Shown here: piece by piece, positions 1 to 11,990 of the stretch
How positions within the stretch are numbered: position 1 is the first letter of the stretch
Layout of the letters: each line of letters starts with the position of its first letter
Assembly (NCBI GenBank): GCA_021904315.1
Contig: CM038912.1
Coordinates: 12,797,061 to 12,861,060, forward strand
Reading direction: 5' to 3'
Length of the DNA: 64,000 nt
Source: Sphagnum magellanicum
Lineage: Eukaryota > Streptophyta > Sphagnopsida > Sphagnales > Sphagnaceae
Program-made: the position numbers and the translations under genes
The notes under the pieces: model-generated
The model's database searches: none
Told to the model about the DNA's origin: nothing
The model's input: only the letters and a program-made list of their open reading frames with translations

Positions 1-2670
1 ACTTAAGTTTGGGTTCATTTTTTAATTATTAAAAAAAAATCCATTGAACCAATTTCTTTGTTTTGAGTTGATTTTTTTGTTTTTTTCCCAGAACTTTGGA
101 TGGGAATAGCTTGATCTTTGATGTCATCCCCATTCTTCACTTCACTTCTATTCAAATTTTCTAATGTTTTTTTAATATTGATGCAATTGTGTTTAGTAGC
201 GACACCCATAAGCATCCACAATATGGACATTGTGTAGGTTTGTATCCAACCTTGTATTGAATCCTTTCTCATTCAAAGTTTAATTTTAACTATTCTATGT
301 TTTTGTGTGTAAGACTCACAGGTTTCTTTTGCAATTCAAACAGTTGAAACCATGTCCTTTGACAAGACAATTCAAGTTGTGTAGAAAACAAATTTAATAA
401 CACAGATTTTGGAAAAACATAAGATGTTTCCCAAACACAAAACGAGAATGAACATTCCGCTTTGTAGAATGATTTTTGTCAATCTTACCTTTAAGATTGA
501 TTGTTGAAGATGGAATATGCTTTTCAAACTAGATACCAAGAGGGAAACAAGGTCTTTTATGTTTTTCCATTGAATTGGAAAGGAAAGGAAGAGTTTTTGG
601 AGGCATATCAAGTGGGCTGGAATAACCACTGGAGATCTGAAAATGAAAAGTTTGAAACTTCCTTCTTGAGGATCCTAACTTGGAATCTTTATTTCGTTGC
701 ATTTTTTTGTTTGGGATGGTAATCACAAGCTATAAGCCTGAATGTTGTATATCTAGTGTGTCCACGATGATGAGGTGTCCTAACACACTCAATGGATTAT
801 ATAGTGCTAGATACATCGCATGTCCTTGTGGAGTTGTTCCTAGCCATGATAGATTTAAATAAGTAACTTTTAGAACGTTCAATCACCTCTAGGAGCTTTG
901 TTTTCAATTATAGGTTCATGTTTGCCATTGAATCATGTGACTCTTTCAAGAAATTCAATCTCATTGTATTTACACAGGTTTATGGAGTTTGATCATGTTA
1001 GGCCCAACTTGGTCCATGAGTTTTTATGGGTTCAATTTATCGACATTATTCCATTAGAATATTTTCAAAATGTCATGCCAATGGATGTCTACAATAAGTG
1101 TTAAAACAAGTCAAGGAAAACCTACCATTCCTTGACCTCAGAGTCCTTTGAATACATCTATAAGGTCTGGATAATATTGTTTCATCCTTGCACCTTGCAA
1201 TCCTTTTCATTTTCAATTATATTTCCTTATTATTTTAGTTTTTCATTAGTTTTTTCATGTGTTGTTTTCTTGTAACACGAAATACTTATAGTTGTAGATT
1301 TGGTTGTTAAGTTCTATTATGAAGAAATTCCTGATAGTGGAAAAAGGTCCACGACCAAGCTTCAAATGAAAATGGAGAGGGCTATGGAGCAAGTGTGCAA
1401 AGACCATTACTTTGAGTTTCGCAAACATCTCCATGTGTGTGATCTTGCATTGGGTTTGGGTTTTCTTAAAAGATTTAGACTCATTATAATATGAATTTCA
1501 AACCTAAGATGTTCACAAAGAAGTTGCAAATCTATGTTAGCTTACTCCTATGTGTCTTCGAAATAGAAGCTCACCTGGCTCAAGCAATGGAATGAATCCA
1601 GTGTTTTGAGAAAGGCAAAAAAGTTCCCCAAACAAAGCTTCTTTGGACATTTAGTTTAATAGATGGTTCCACAAGGCCACCTTCCGGCATCAAGTTTGGG
1701 AAATATTTCTAAACAACTTTCTTATCTTGATTGTCCATTTGAAGCTACTATGTGTTGTGTTAATGTTGGGAATTGTTTCTTATAGTTGGAAGTTGAAGCC
1801 CTCGTCTTGTATGCATCTATTGTTTCGGACCTGGGCTTGACTATGAAAGATCTCCTAGAAATCACCTCCCTTTCATCCTACATTTAAGAATGGAGGCAAA
1901 TTATTTGGGAAATTTGCTTTTATAAAAAATTCAAGCCTAAAAATGGAATCCACAAAAACAAGTTTTGGGAGCAACAAACTAAAACGAAGGAGGCACTCAA
2001 GTGGGTTTTGTATAAGTCTATTTTATGTTCCCTAGATTATATAATTGATTTCATTGTTCTTAACTTTGTTCATTTCGTTACATCTCCTACCTTTGGTGTC
2101 GAGAGTAGGTTACTTAGGCATGTAAAAGAGACGCCTTATTTTGTTAGTTAATTGTTGGCAACCATTCATTTTATTAATTCCTTCCTTTTGCTTCTACTTT
2201 CAATGCCTAAAGTATTGCAAAAGTACTAAAAGGAATAAAGAGTATAAGCACTCATAAAAAAAGGTTAGCATTTCCTCTTGTCTTTTTCCTTCAAACATCC
2301 TTCTACAGTCCCTAGGTCGCCTATTCTCAGTACCAAAAGTAGATTATAGAAGATTGCAACACTATCAAACTATTCTAATCTAAATTTGGATCAATTTTTT
2401 TCTCTTATATATGTAGGTATTTCTATCATGTGCCTATCTCTATGGGAACAATAGATCAATTCCTTCATTTGTTAGAGATCTAGTGCAATCCCAAAGTGGA
2501 CAGTATGATGCTCCACATGAGATACTCAAGGATTAAACCTCCAATCATTTTGTGGACTATGGTTGGTACCTTGATTGTCCCAAGGATAACATTCCATCCT
2601 CTGAGATCTTGTTTCGAGAGGAATGAACTTGGGTTCCAAGAAGCCATTTTGAGTTTTGCTAATGCATGGG
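1..2670. other. repeat-rich flank without an intact gene
   Basis: No intact gene is visible. Short open frames occur on both strands, but only one stretch (1786-2151, listed separately) reads like decayed protein. A second weak coding-like stretch lies at about 2480-2665, where one plus frame stays protein-like across several TAG/TAA/TGA codons. The flank ends exactly where the left LTR of the 2671-8789 element begins. Confidence 0.5.
1786..2151 (+). pseudogene. degraded open frame, unrecognised
   Basis: One plus-strand frame runs 122 codons with a single internal TAA at 1885-1887 and no start codon of its own. Its composition is protein-like, rich in W, K, E and hydrophobic residues, with stretches such as KFWEQQTKTKEALKW. 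I do not recognise a family. It lies 5' of the LTR insertion and on the same strand as the broken methyltransferase-like gene at 9074-13119, so it could be an upstream exon of the same gene or element; that is conjecture. It could also be chance, because AT-rich DNA with a T-rich strand can give long open frames. Confidence 0.25.
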
Positions 2671-3033
2671 TGTTACGGCCACCTGATGAACTATTGGGTT
2701 TTGATGGAATAAAATAGGGGAATAGAAGATAAAATCTTCATGCTCTCCTTAGGTAATCAAAACACATTCAACACAAAGGGGAATGTCAAATTTTAGTAGG
2801 ACAACCTCATAAACTTTTTATATAATGAAACCTAATGCAAATACATGGAAGAAAACCTTGCATACAACAAGATAGAATACTCACAACATACAAAGAAAAA
2901 TAATACATAAAATTCAATGTATAAAAGTATGGCAGGAAAAAATTAATTTTACTTTGAAAATATTCTCCTATATAATCTTTAAAGGTACAAAGCCTTAGCA
3001 CCTCCAAGAAAGAAAGTTAGAAATGATGGAACA
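2671..3033 (-). repeat. 3' LTR (left copy)
   Basis: This direct repeat matches 8429-8789 along its whole length with scattered substitutions and small gaps. It starts TGTTACGGCCA and ends TGGAACA, giving the TG...CA ends usual for LTRs. Similarity to the right copy continues about 30 bp past AACA, to about 3062, so the true edge may lie further right. Confidence 0.85.
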
Positions 3034-3037
3034 AGTA

Positions 3038-3348
3038 TTATCCCAATCCCAAAAAAATTGGTGTTGGCATCATAACCTTGATTGCCAAATTAGAGGCATC
3101 TATGTGAACATGAAATTCAAGGTCCCAATGAGGTGAAATCAAGATCAGTGCATTCACATAGCATTGCTTGATTTCTTCCCAAGCTTGTTGGCACTCTTCG
3201 TCCATTCGAAAGCTTTTGTTTTTCATAATAACTTGGTAATGGGAACCATAATGAAAGCAAAATCCTTGATGAAACATTAATAATATTGTGCCATTGAAAA
3301 CATGAATGTCCTTAGGTGTTTTTGGGGTAGGCATGTGGACTATAGTAA
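3038..3348 (-). pseudogene. Ty3 pol: RNase H start (truncated)
   Basis: The minus frame reads TIVHMPTPKTPKDI, then FRMDEECQQAWEEIKQ and LEFHVHIDASNLAI. This is the linker after reverse transcriptase followed by the start of Ty3 RNase H; HIDAS corresponds to the first catalytic Asp region (usually HTDAS). The rest of RNase H and all of integrase are missing because the frame runs into the 3' LTR. The join to reverse transcriptase is interrupted by the inserted element at 3369-3998. Confidence 0.8.
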
Positions 3349-3368
3349 AAAAAAAATTGAATTTGGTA

Positions 3369-3998
3369 GCTTGGGTGGATGCATGAATGGTTGGACCAAT
3401 TTGGGTGTCATGCTGACCAATTATGCCTTGTGGTTGCCATTAAAATGCCCATGTTGCTTTAAAGGTCTTAAAATCAATTTAAATGGACTTGGATCCATTT
3501 TAACTTGAATATCTACATGATGCACAAAATCATTTTACAAAATTCTAAAAATCATAAAACCATGGACTTTTAAATTCAAAACACATGGACTGCACTTTGG
3601 ATTACCATTTTTATGTGGACTATGTCACAGTCCATTGACTATTGGGGTGTGTGTTAGGGACTTGGAATTAATAAGATATCATATCAAAGAAACGTAGGAA
3701 TAAAATAAATAATGAGTTGAATTTAAAAACTATACTTATGGACTTTTGAATGGGCTAATTAAGAGCATTTTTTCATAAGTCCATTCATACTGAAAGAGGA
3801 AATATTTCATAATTTTTTTTCTTAGATGTTTAAAGAAATAGAAATTATAAATGTGCCATTAACATGGAAACAATATGGAGGAAATCAATGTAAATTAATA
3901 TAAACTAGTTGTAATTTCCAAAATTTGACCAAAATTTTGAGCAAATAGGAACTTTGGTTGTGTGGCAAATTGGTCCACCCATTCATGCATTGACCCGC
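3369..3998. mobile_element. inverted-repeat (MITE-like) element inserted in pol
   Basis: Arms at about 3369-3405 and 3964-3998 are inverted copies of each other, sharing ATGCATGAATGG then TGGACCAATTTG. The roughly 630 bp element has no coding capacity. It sits exactly between KESK at the end of the reverse transcriptase frame and TIVHMPTP at the start of the next pol segment, which are nearly adjacent in related Ty3 elements. The flanks GTA (left) and TTA (right) could be a worn 3-bp target duplication. Edges are good to a few bases. Confidence 0.7.
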
Positions 3999-4580
3999 TT
4001 ACTTTCCTTAAATACCACATAACCTAGGATGATGCCCAAGTGCATGAGGAACATGCATTTTTTGGGGTTCAAGCTTATACTGAATTTTGTACATTTATGA
4101 AAGCATAGTCGTAGCTTTGTTAAATGGGTGTTTAGGTCGCTGAAATCATCCAGGAATAGTTTCATGAACATTCCAAGATAGTCTTTAAAAGATGTATTCA
4201 TCGTTCATTGGTAAGTTGGTGGAACATTCTTGAGCCCAAATGGCATGACTACCCATACAAATGATCCCCAATCAGTGATAAATGTTATCTTGTATTTGTT
4301 TTTGGGGGCAATCATGATTTGGTGATAACCAGAAAATCCATCCAAAAATGAATAGACCTCATGACCCATTACTTTGTCCAAAACCTCTTCAGTAAAAGGT
4401 AAAGGATATGGATCTTTCTTGGTTACAACATTGAGTAAGTGGAAATCCATGCACATCTTGAGCTTGTCATTTTTTTTCGGTATGACAATTGGTGATATCT
4501 AACTAACTTCCTTCACTGAGGCAATGATACTTGTATTTAAAAGCTTGTTAAAATCTTGCTTAACTACCGCAACATAATTT
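3999..4580 (-). pseudogene. Ty3 pol: reverse transcriptase
   Basis: The minus frame from about 4580 reads ISPIVIPKKNDKLKMCMDFH, then KKDPYPLPFTEEVLDKVMG, FLDGFSGYHQI, VVMPFGLKNVPPTYQ, then NTSFKDYLG and the catalytic MKLFLDDFS (FLDD form of the YxDD box), ending at GYVVFKESK. These are the ordered blocks of Ty3 reverse transcriptase. Stops interrupt it near 4500 and at 4202-4204, where TGA stands for the Arg codon CGA expected after TYQ. The enzyme is dead in this copy. Confidence 0.9.
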
Positions 4581-5099
4581 GGGTTCATTCAGTACCTTGT
4601 TTGATGAACATGTGTAATGGTTGTGTTGTGTTCAATGTGATGTTGAACAATACACATTGGAATTCCCTTGAAATTGGTATAATTCCATGCGAAAATGTCC
4701 TTATACTCCTAGAATAAAGTTTCAATGTTTATAGCAACCGGTCCATCCAATGTTGCATTTAGTTTTATAGTCTAAAGGTTATTGGTAGTTCCTAGATTAA
4801 GGAGTTGTAGCTACTGATCCTTAGGTAATGTCCAGTGTGTAATATCCAAATCTTGGAGTTTGATGCATGCTAAGGTACTATCTACTTGGATTTGTCCTTC
4901 AAAGTGCGGGAAATTGAACATAAGATTTTCGATACCAGTTTTTTCATTGAAAATTGCAACATTAAGAATTTTCAATTATGGTAGTGTAATGGTCCTAATT
5001 GTAAACAAATCTAATTCCGTTGTGATTTATTTTTTGGTTCTTTGTTTGTGATTCATTATGTTAAATCATAACATAGCAAAACCTCAAGACGTTTGGTAT

Positions 5100-5480
5100 T
5101 ACTTCCAAATGTTTGGTCACAACAATGTTTTGCACCGTTCCATTGCTTTCAATAGTGATCAAATTGTTCCCCCAATCATGGGTGACATGTGCATTATGTA
5201 ACTAAAGTAGGCCTAACAACATTGACTAACTGGAATCTAAAACATTGTTATTCATTATCGTGAACATCATAATGTATGGGATCCCATGGATTTGGATTTT
5301 GAAATCCTTGATGAGTCTAACTGGTTTGGTGATGGTTTGATTCGCCATTCAAAGTGTATATGGTGTTGGTTTAAGACTTGGAAATCCTAAACGTTTCTAG
5401 GGTTCCTTTGTCATGATGTTCACACCAAATCCTCCATCCAATAGGATGTTTTCAACAATGTTCTTACCCACCTAAATTTG
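5100..5480 (-). pseudogene. Ty3 pol: aspartic protease region
   Basis: On the minus strand a frame around 5480-5390 reads VGKNIVENILLDGGFGVNIM, then a stop, followed by MANQTITKPVRLI and HGIPYIMMFTI. This matches the retropepsin-like region of this Ty3 group, where the active-site motif is LLDGG-SG instead of DTG/DSG. The frame is broken by stops. Its place between gag zinc knuckles and reverse transcriptase is as expected. Confidence 0.7.
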
Positions 5481-5612
5481 TATCACAACCATGTGAAGAT
5501 CAATTGCCATCAAGGCAATAACCAAATTGAATCTTGTTGCGGTGAAATTTTTTCTTCTATGTGTAAGTTTTGCAACAACATATTGTCTCAAATTTAGAGC
5601 GATTTGGAAGAG

Positions 5613-7165
5613 TTAGCCCAAGGTAAGGGTATGTTTACTCTCCAATAGTCGTGGGGTGATATCCTCAAAAACTGAAAAACTTCCAATTGTTTTGGTTATT
5701 CCAATATTTTTGGTGGATCTAGTAGAAACGGTAAATTTGATAGAACCGGTAGATTTAGTAGAACTAGTAAAATTGCCAAGTATGGTAGATTTAATATCTA
5801 AACCAAAATTCTTTGTGAGGTTGGCTTTAACCAAAGTTTGTATACTAGCCCTAAGCATATCTTTTGACAACTTCTCATGTTGCATGTGCTTAATAATTTC
5901 TTCAAACAAACATTGAAACTTTTCTTCTTCTTGCCAATTGGCCAAGCTCTTGTTCTTGAGAGGTTTTTTCTCCTCAAATACCACATTTTCTGGTATTTGA
6001 TTATGGGTGGTAATTGTCAAAACCATGTTAACAACAACATCTTCCTTCTTGGGTGCAATTGCTATTACCTTTTCCTTGAACTTTGCTTGAGTTGTGTCCT
6101 TATGAAAACAATTGTAGATTTTATGCTCAATGGAATTACATATGAAACAATGATAAATGATGGAACCGGATTTGTTCCCTTCTATGCGACCTCCTTTGTT
6201 ATTGGATTTATTTCTTGTACCACCACCAATTTGGGCTAAAACTCCATTCATTGCTACCTCCTTTTTGTCTTTAAGTTTGTTGTTTGGGTTGTTTGAATTC
6301 GAGTGGCAATGCTCCTTGGAATGTCCCAGTTTATCACATTGACCGCATATCACATTTGTTTGCCTTCCTTCATTAACCTTTTCATGCTTGTTGGTGGTTT
6401 TACCAATTTATGGTATTCATTGGCGTTTCCCATACTTTCTTCACAAGTGATTGCAGATTCCTTTTGTTCAAACAAGGTACCCTTCTTCATCCTCAATGTG
6501 GTTATCCCGAGATATGGCTGCAATTTTACTTGAAAGAAAGTGGTCAACAAATTGTTATATGCTTGATGCTAAAGGCAGTTTGTTAATTTCAATATACGTT
6601 CATAGTATACTTCCGCATTTTCATCTTCACCTTGTTTTATCACTCATAATGCCTACATTTGTTAATCTATTTGTACTTTTTGGTAGCGTTTACAAAATGT
6701 GGCTTTTAGTTTTTTCAAATTTGCAAATCAGTTGGGCTTTCATAAAATGATTTCCCCACTTGGATATGGCATTGCAAAGAATTTTTTAAAAAAAATTGAT
6801 GATATCGACATCATTATTTTCTCCATTGGCCTGAATGACCTTACGAAAAACTCGTACATGAACATCAATATCTGTTCATGTGGTGTAGATGGGGTAGGGT
6901 AAATATTTCCTATTTGGTGGAGGATTTGGTGTTATAGGGGGTGGAAAGGATACCATCAAGGGTACCACAAATTTTAGGTAGGCCCTATCCACGGCCTTGT
7001 TAATCTTGCAGCATATGGTCTTGGATTTTGGTCTTTCGGGGGTCCATTACTGCCATTTCATGGAGGACAACCACCACCTCTTGGCCTATTACCACCATTG
7101 CCGAAAGGTCCACCATCATTGTTGCTGATAGGTACACCCGTCCACTGGTAGGTGGGCCACGAACA
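5613..7165 (-). pseudogene. Ty3 gag with two zinc knuckles
   Basis: The minus strand has two CX2CX4HX4C knuckles, CGQCDKLGHSKEHC near 6345 and CFICNSIEHKIYNC near 6150, in an open stretch 6353-5613. Upstream, in shifted frames, are VKLQPYLGITTLR (6550-6350), a capsid-like stretch near 6760-6600, and a Gly/Pro-rich stretch at 7150-6990 containing GPPKDQNPRPYAARL. The order is that of gag: Pro-rich N terminus, capsid, nucleocapsid. Stops and shifts separate the pieces. The remaining 7165-8428 should be the 5' untranslated region and gag start; I see no clear primer-binding site match. Confidence 0.75.
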
Positions 7166-8428
7166 TCTCTAATCAGAGATGGTATGCCCCTCCATTTGTG
7201 GTACGAGTTTTTGGTAGGAATGATTCATGGCATCCTAGGGTTGTGTTTTCTTTGGGAATAATCATCATCCTCATCCAAAGGCTCTTCGCAATCTATTACA
7301 ATCCTAGCTTATGTAATACCCAAATTGGTTTTGGTGGTGTTATGGGGTTAGTTAAGGGATTAAACATAGGAGACCACATTGTACAAGCACTCCCTATGCC
7401 TTCGTAACCAAAACCAAAATATGTTGTAAAGGGTCTAACACAAGAATACATTGAATTTTAAAAACCTATCAGATTTTGCTCCATGACATTTCTAGTAAGT
7501 GGAATAAAGACATGTGGAATAACTAGCTTTCTACAAGCTACATTCGGTAATGCTAAAAGATAAACCAAATTCTAAACATTTGGAACTAAATTTTGAATAG
7601 GTAATGACACCGGATAAGGTCTATGATCTGTTGGTACTATTTGTGTAGGCAAGATTCAACTATATTGATAAGGACAATTGTTTGTTTGGTGATTCGAACT
7701 TTGACAAAAAATAAAAATTGGAAATGCATGAGGAGAAGCATGAATGTTAAAAATAGGGGTTATCAAAAATTTCTTGATGGAACTCTTCCTCATCCAAAAT
7801 ATTCACCCTTGAGGACTACATGTTTTGTACTTCATCAAAAGGTTCTTTCCCATAAAACCGACACAATTCATCAATTCACCTTTAGAGTTGATCAATTTTG
7901 TTCTTTCTAACATGTGGACTTGTCACAATGGCTTCATGGTACCAAAAACAATTATTTTTACTAGGGTCCCAAATTATTTCCCATGGAATTTTCAATTCGG
8001 TTTTAATGCATCGCAATTCCAATGGATGATTTCCAATAGGTCATATAGTTTTCGATTAAGTATTTTTAGTAACGTCTTCCAATTTGTTTTGCTTTTCATT
8101 GTGAAAGGTCACAACGTCCTTTGGGTCAATCTTTGGCTACTCTAGTAGCTTCATGTTACTTATGTGGCCTACTTCAACACTTTTTTGCAAAACTTGCTCC
8201 ATTTTTTTCCTTCATACTCCTTGTCAACACTATTGGCATACTATAAATAACTACAATTTTTTTAAATTTATGAATTATTTTTTTGTTTTATTTTTATTTG
8301 TCAAACAACAACAATAATAATTCCACAGTGTGCTTTGGGATAACCAAATAGTTTAACCAATATTTGTTCAAATAAGATAATAATGAACCGAAAATTGTAA
8401 ATTTAATACCTGTAGTATGGTCACCAAA

Positions 8429-8789
8429 TGTTAAGGCCATTTGGTGAACTATTGGGTTTTGAAGGAATAAAATAAGGGAGTAGAAAATTAAATCTTCTTA
8501 TTCTCCTTAGGTAAGTAAAAATCATTCAACACAAAAGGGACAATGAAATTGTAATAGGACCACGTCATAAATTTGTTACAAAAACAAACCTGAAGCAAAT
8601 ACAAGGAAAAAGACCTTGCATACAACAAGATAGAAAATTCACAACATACAAAAAAATAACACATAAAATTCAACATATAAAAGTATGGCAAGAAAAAGTT
8701 AATTTTACTTAGAAAATATTCCCTTGTATAGTTTTCAAAAGTACAAAACTTAAGTACCTCCAAGAAAGAAAATCAGAAATGGTGGAACA
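8429..8789 (-). repeat. 5' LTR (right copy)
   Basis: This is the partner of 2671-3033, beginning TGTTAAGGCCA and ending TGGAACA. About 30 further bases (8790-8819, ending AAAAAAATTGGT) also match the bases after the left copy. On the minus strand the bases just inside the LTR read TTTGGTGACCATAC; the TGG could begin a primer-binding site, but I cannot match a tRNA. Confidence 0.8.
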
Positions 8790-9574
8790 TGTAGTTGGCC
8801 CGATCTTAAAAAAATTGGTTTTAAATATAACTTAATCTAAATTAACAAAAAAACCAATTTTGATAACAAGGTTTTTAGTAGAGAAAATTTGGTAATGAGT
8901 TTCAATAATGAAAATTTGATTTTGATAAAACTTTGATAAAAATATAATTTTGATAAAATATACCTTCAACAACATGTTGAAAGGGGGGAAAAAAAGGGTG
9001 TTATTTGGGAAAAAGAAAGGGCAAGGAGTAGCTTTGAGGGTTGCAAGAATTAGAGATAGGTCCAAATGCATTTGTGGAAGTTCCACTACACAATAGTCAT
9101 CCTCCTATTATGGATTTGAATGTTCTAATGCACTTCACACCTTCTAGGCCATCTTAGAGAGTTGGGCCATTTGCTTATCCTCTCGGTGCCCCCAACATTT
9201 TCCTAGACACATTTTAGTCATCTCATACCACTCTCTTCGCCCCAGCCCAATAGTATTACCCACCATTCGGCTACCTGGATGGTAATGCAAAGTTTTTCCA
9301 TTTTCCTAGCCAAGTATCGCAATAAAGAAACATTATTTGACCAAGTGGCCAGAGGAATATGACCAAATTTTGGCCTCCATCCATGAGGTTAGTTATAGAG
9401 AAATTCACTCTTGCTTTCCTTTGATTCTTGTTCATCTCCCTTCTTCAATTCTTACATCTACTTCATTTTATGCAAGTCAATCCCGATAACAAGGTTAATC
9501 TTGTTCTCACCAATATTCCTGGGAACGTTTTTGTCCCTTTGGCTTCTAGTTTTATAAAGATTTCCTTGTGGAAT

Positions 9575-11986
9575 CACAACAACACATTTTGGGTTTTGTG
9601 ATTGACCTTTATAACTACATATTAGTCATGAAGGATATAACTAGTGATTAGTGAGTTGCTAAACCCATGTCGTTTCACTCATTTAGTCGTAAAAGACGTT
9701 TAGTTGCAAAACCTAATTTTTTAATGACTAAGATTTTCAAATTTTCTTGTAATAATGTAATTCCATGTCATTATTAACCTTGGTATAATGTGTAAAATGC
9801 ATGTCATCTCAACTTAGTCATTTTATTCAACTAAGTATCACAAAACACACCTTGATGGATGGATGACATGTGTCAAAATTCTATAAACATGTTATGAGTA
9901 ATTACACATGACCAAAAGTCAACCTTAGCCTAACCTAGTTAGGCTATGCAGCCTATCTTAGCCTAGTTCATTTAACCAAAAGTTAACATAACTTAACTTA
10001 GTCATATTAACTACATGTGTTATGTAACCTAGGTTAGGTGGTCTAAATTAAAAACAAACGTCAAACTCTTAGCCCAATAAGCCTAAACTAAACTACCTAT
10101 CCTAAACCAAGTGGTCTATGCATCATACATTGTAAAAGTGAAGACTTGAACCCTTCACCTTCACTTTGGGATTCAAGTTTTCATCCATTACACTACCATG
10201 TTTTTTTATATTAATCATATTTAACACAAAGTTATAAAGCTCAAAATTTTTAGCTTTGAATTAACCTTGGCCACCTTAGGTGGACCTAGGTCAACCTACC
10301 TATTACCTACCAACGTATCCTAGATTCAAACCTTCATAAATTGACTTAAGATGAACTAGTTTGTCAACCTATACTATTTACTAACCTACCCTAAGTTAAC
10401 CTAGACATTCTTAGGCTAAAAAAAAATAAGGATAATTATGTCACATTTAGTTGCATTTAGTCACGTCAGAGTCGCATCTAATTTCACAAATTTGAGGTGG
10501 TTACAAATTTGATAAAATATCTTGTAATGAGGCTACCTAGGTTTATTTGGCAAAAAACATAAAGTTATAAACCTAGGCAAACCTATTAGTAAGGTAACCT
10601 ATTTTAGGTATATTTAAACATATTAGATGTAATAAATTTATTATGTCCAATTAAGTAACTTACAAGGTAGCCTATATTACGAAGTAGGTTTTTACTAAGT
10701 AGCCTACATACATAAGTTAACTTAATAGGTATGTTAACTTAAACTAGTGTGTTAAATAGTTAAAAAATCAAAAAGTTATTTGTCACCTTTTTCAAAATGA
10801 ACTTTACTATTGCACCCCTCAACCAAGGATGTCTAATATTGACTATTAATATTATAATCATAATTACAAGTTAATAATAAATGATTTAATACAAATATAT
10901 AATGCATGTGTATTCATAACTTCAAAAACCTCATGGCACATAAAAAATTATGGCATGCCATGTCATCATCACATGAAAAACTAAGTCGTTATTAATCTCA
11001 AATGACAACAATATTTTCAACCAACCAATAAATGAAATTAATTCATCAAATCAATGACATGAATCATGATGTTGACAAATAAGACCACATCATCTTGTTA
11101 GCATATAACATGCCATGTCACCATCATGGGAGATTAAATTGTTATTAGTTACAAAGGTGGATGGTTCTTACAACTAACCAACTAGTGAACAAAAATTGAA
11201 AAATAATATGATAATTTATTATAAAAATCAATAAGTTATCATATTGACTATAGTTGTAAAACCATGATGCCATGTGGCATGTTGATGTCTTTTGCCATTA
11301 TTTAATGATTGTTATGACTAAGTAGTTATAAATGTAATTTGAAAAAACAATAATCATTTTTGTGTCTGGTTCAAAGGACAAGATTTGTCGTAGTGAAAGT
11401 AAAGTTTTTGGACTTGCATTTTGATGCAAAAAGCTACATTGAGGGATTTGTCATCATCTTTAACATAGTGATTGACCAATAAATGCTTCATTTTATCTAA
11501 AATAATGTATGAGTTATCGTGTTGATTAATAGTCAAGTATTTTATTACCACCTCAATGCCAAAACATGTATTTTACAACTAGTCCTAGTCAATTACAATC
11601 ATTTTTTGGGTCATTTTAAAAATCTTTTATACCATTTTATAATCATTTTTCCTCTTGTAGTTAAATAAGGCAAGACGTAAAGGACATGTGAAATGCCACA
11701 TCATCATGTTGTGAAACTAAAAGTTAATATTATAGTAGCAAAAGTCAAGGCATTTTTATTAACTATTTTTAAATATATATTATAATTTTAATAATAATAA
11801 TATATTTATCCATAAAAACCCACTAGTCGTCATATTAACTATAGTTGTAAAACATGACATCACATAACATTTCAATGACCTTTACAACTACATATTGATT
11901 TTTGTGATTAAGTAGTTACAATTGTAGTTGAAAAAGATAGTAGTCATTTTTTTAACCGGTCAAAAAACCCATAATGTGTTGTTTTG
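9575..11986. mobile_element. CACTA-like non-autonomous insertion
   Basis: Left end CACAACAACACATTTTGGG and the reverse complement of the right end CAAAACAACACATTATGGG form inverted ends of about 25 bp. AAT lies on both sides (9572-9574 and 11987-11989), the 3-bp duplication typical of CACTA elements. Removing the element with one AAT joins two coding blocks in frame. The interior has no transposase. It holds tracts rich in CCTA/TAGG (about 9920-10740), AT-rich DNA, CCATGTGGCAT-type boxes and repeated TAGTTGTAA/TTGCAACT motifs that recur in the other CACTA-like elements here. Confidence 0.75.
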
Positions 11987-11990
11987 AATA
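11150..11990. repeat. diverged internal direct repeats of the CACTA-like element
   Basis: Segments near 11237-11400 and 11824-11990 align along their length. Both have CATATTRACTATAGTTGTAAAA, then a CATG/CACAT box, then TGATTAAGTAGTTA or TGACTAAGTAGTTA, then TCATTTTT. Weaker matches lie at 10940-11120. The spacing is about 590 bp. Such subterminal repeats are common in CACTA elements. Confidence 0.55.

Larger units (their letters stand above)
2671..8789 (-). mobile_element. decayed Ty3-type LTR retrotransposon lacking integrase
   Basis: Two direct repeats of about 362 bp (2671-3033 and 8429-8789) flank minus-strand gag, protease, reverse transcriptase and RNase H remnants in the order expected for Ty3/gypsy. 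The repeats begin TGTTA and end AACA. Every coding segment is broken by stops or shifts. RNase H stops at the inner edge of the 3' LTR (about 3062) and no integrase is visible, so the 3' part of pol has been deleted. I see no matching 5-bp target duplication (ATGGG on the left, TGTAG on the right). A separate inverted-repeat element (3369-3998) has inserted into pol. The element is old and cannot be autonomous. Confidence 0.85.
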
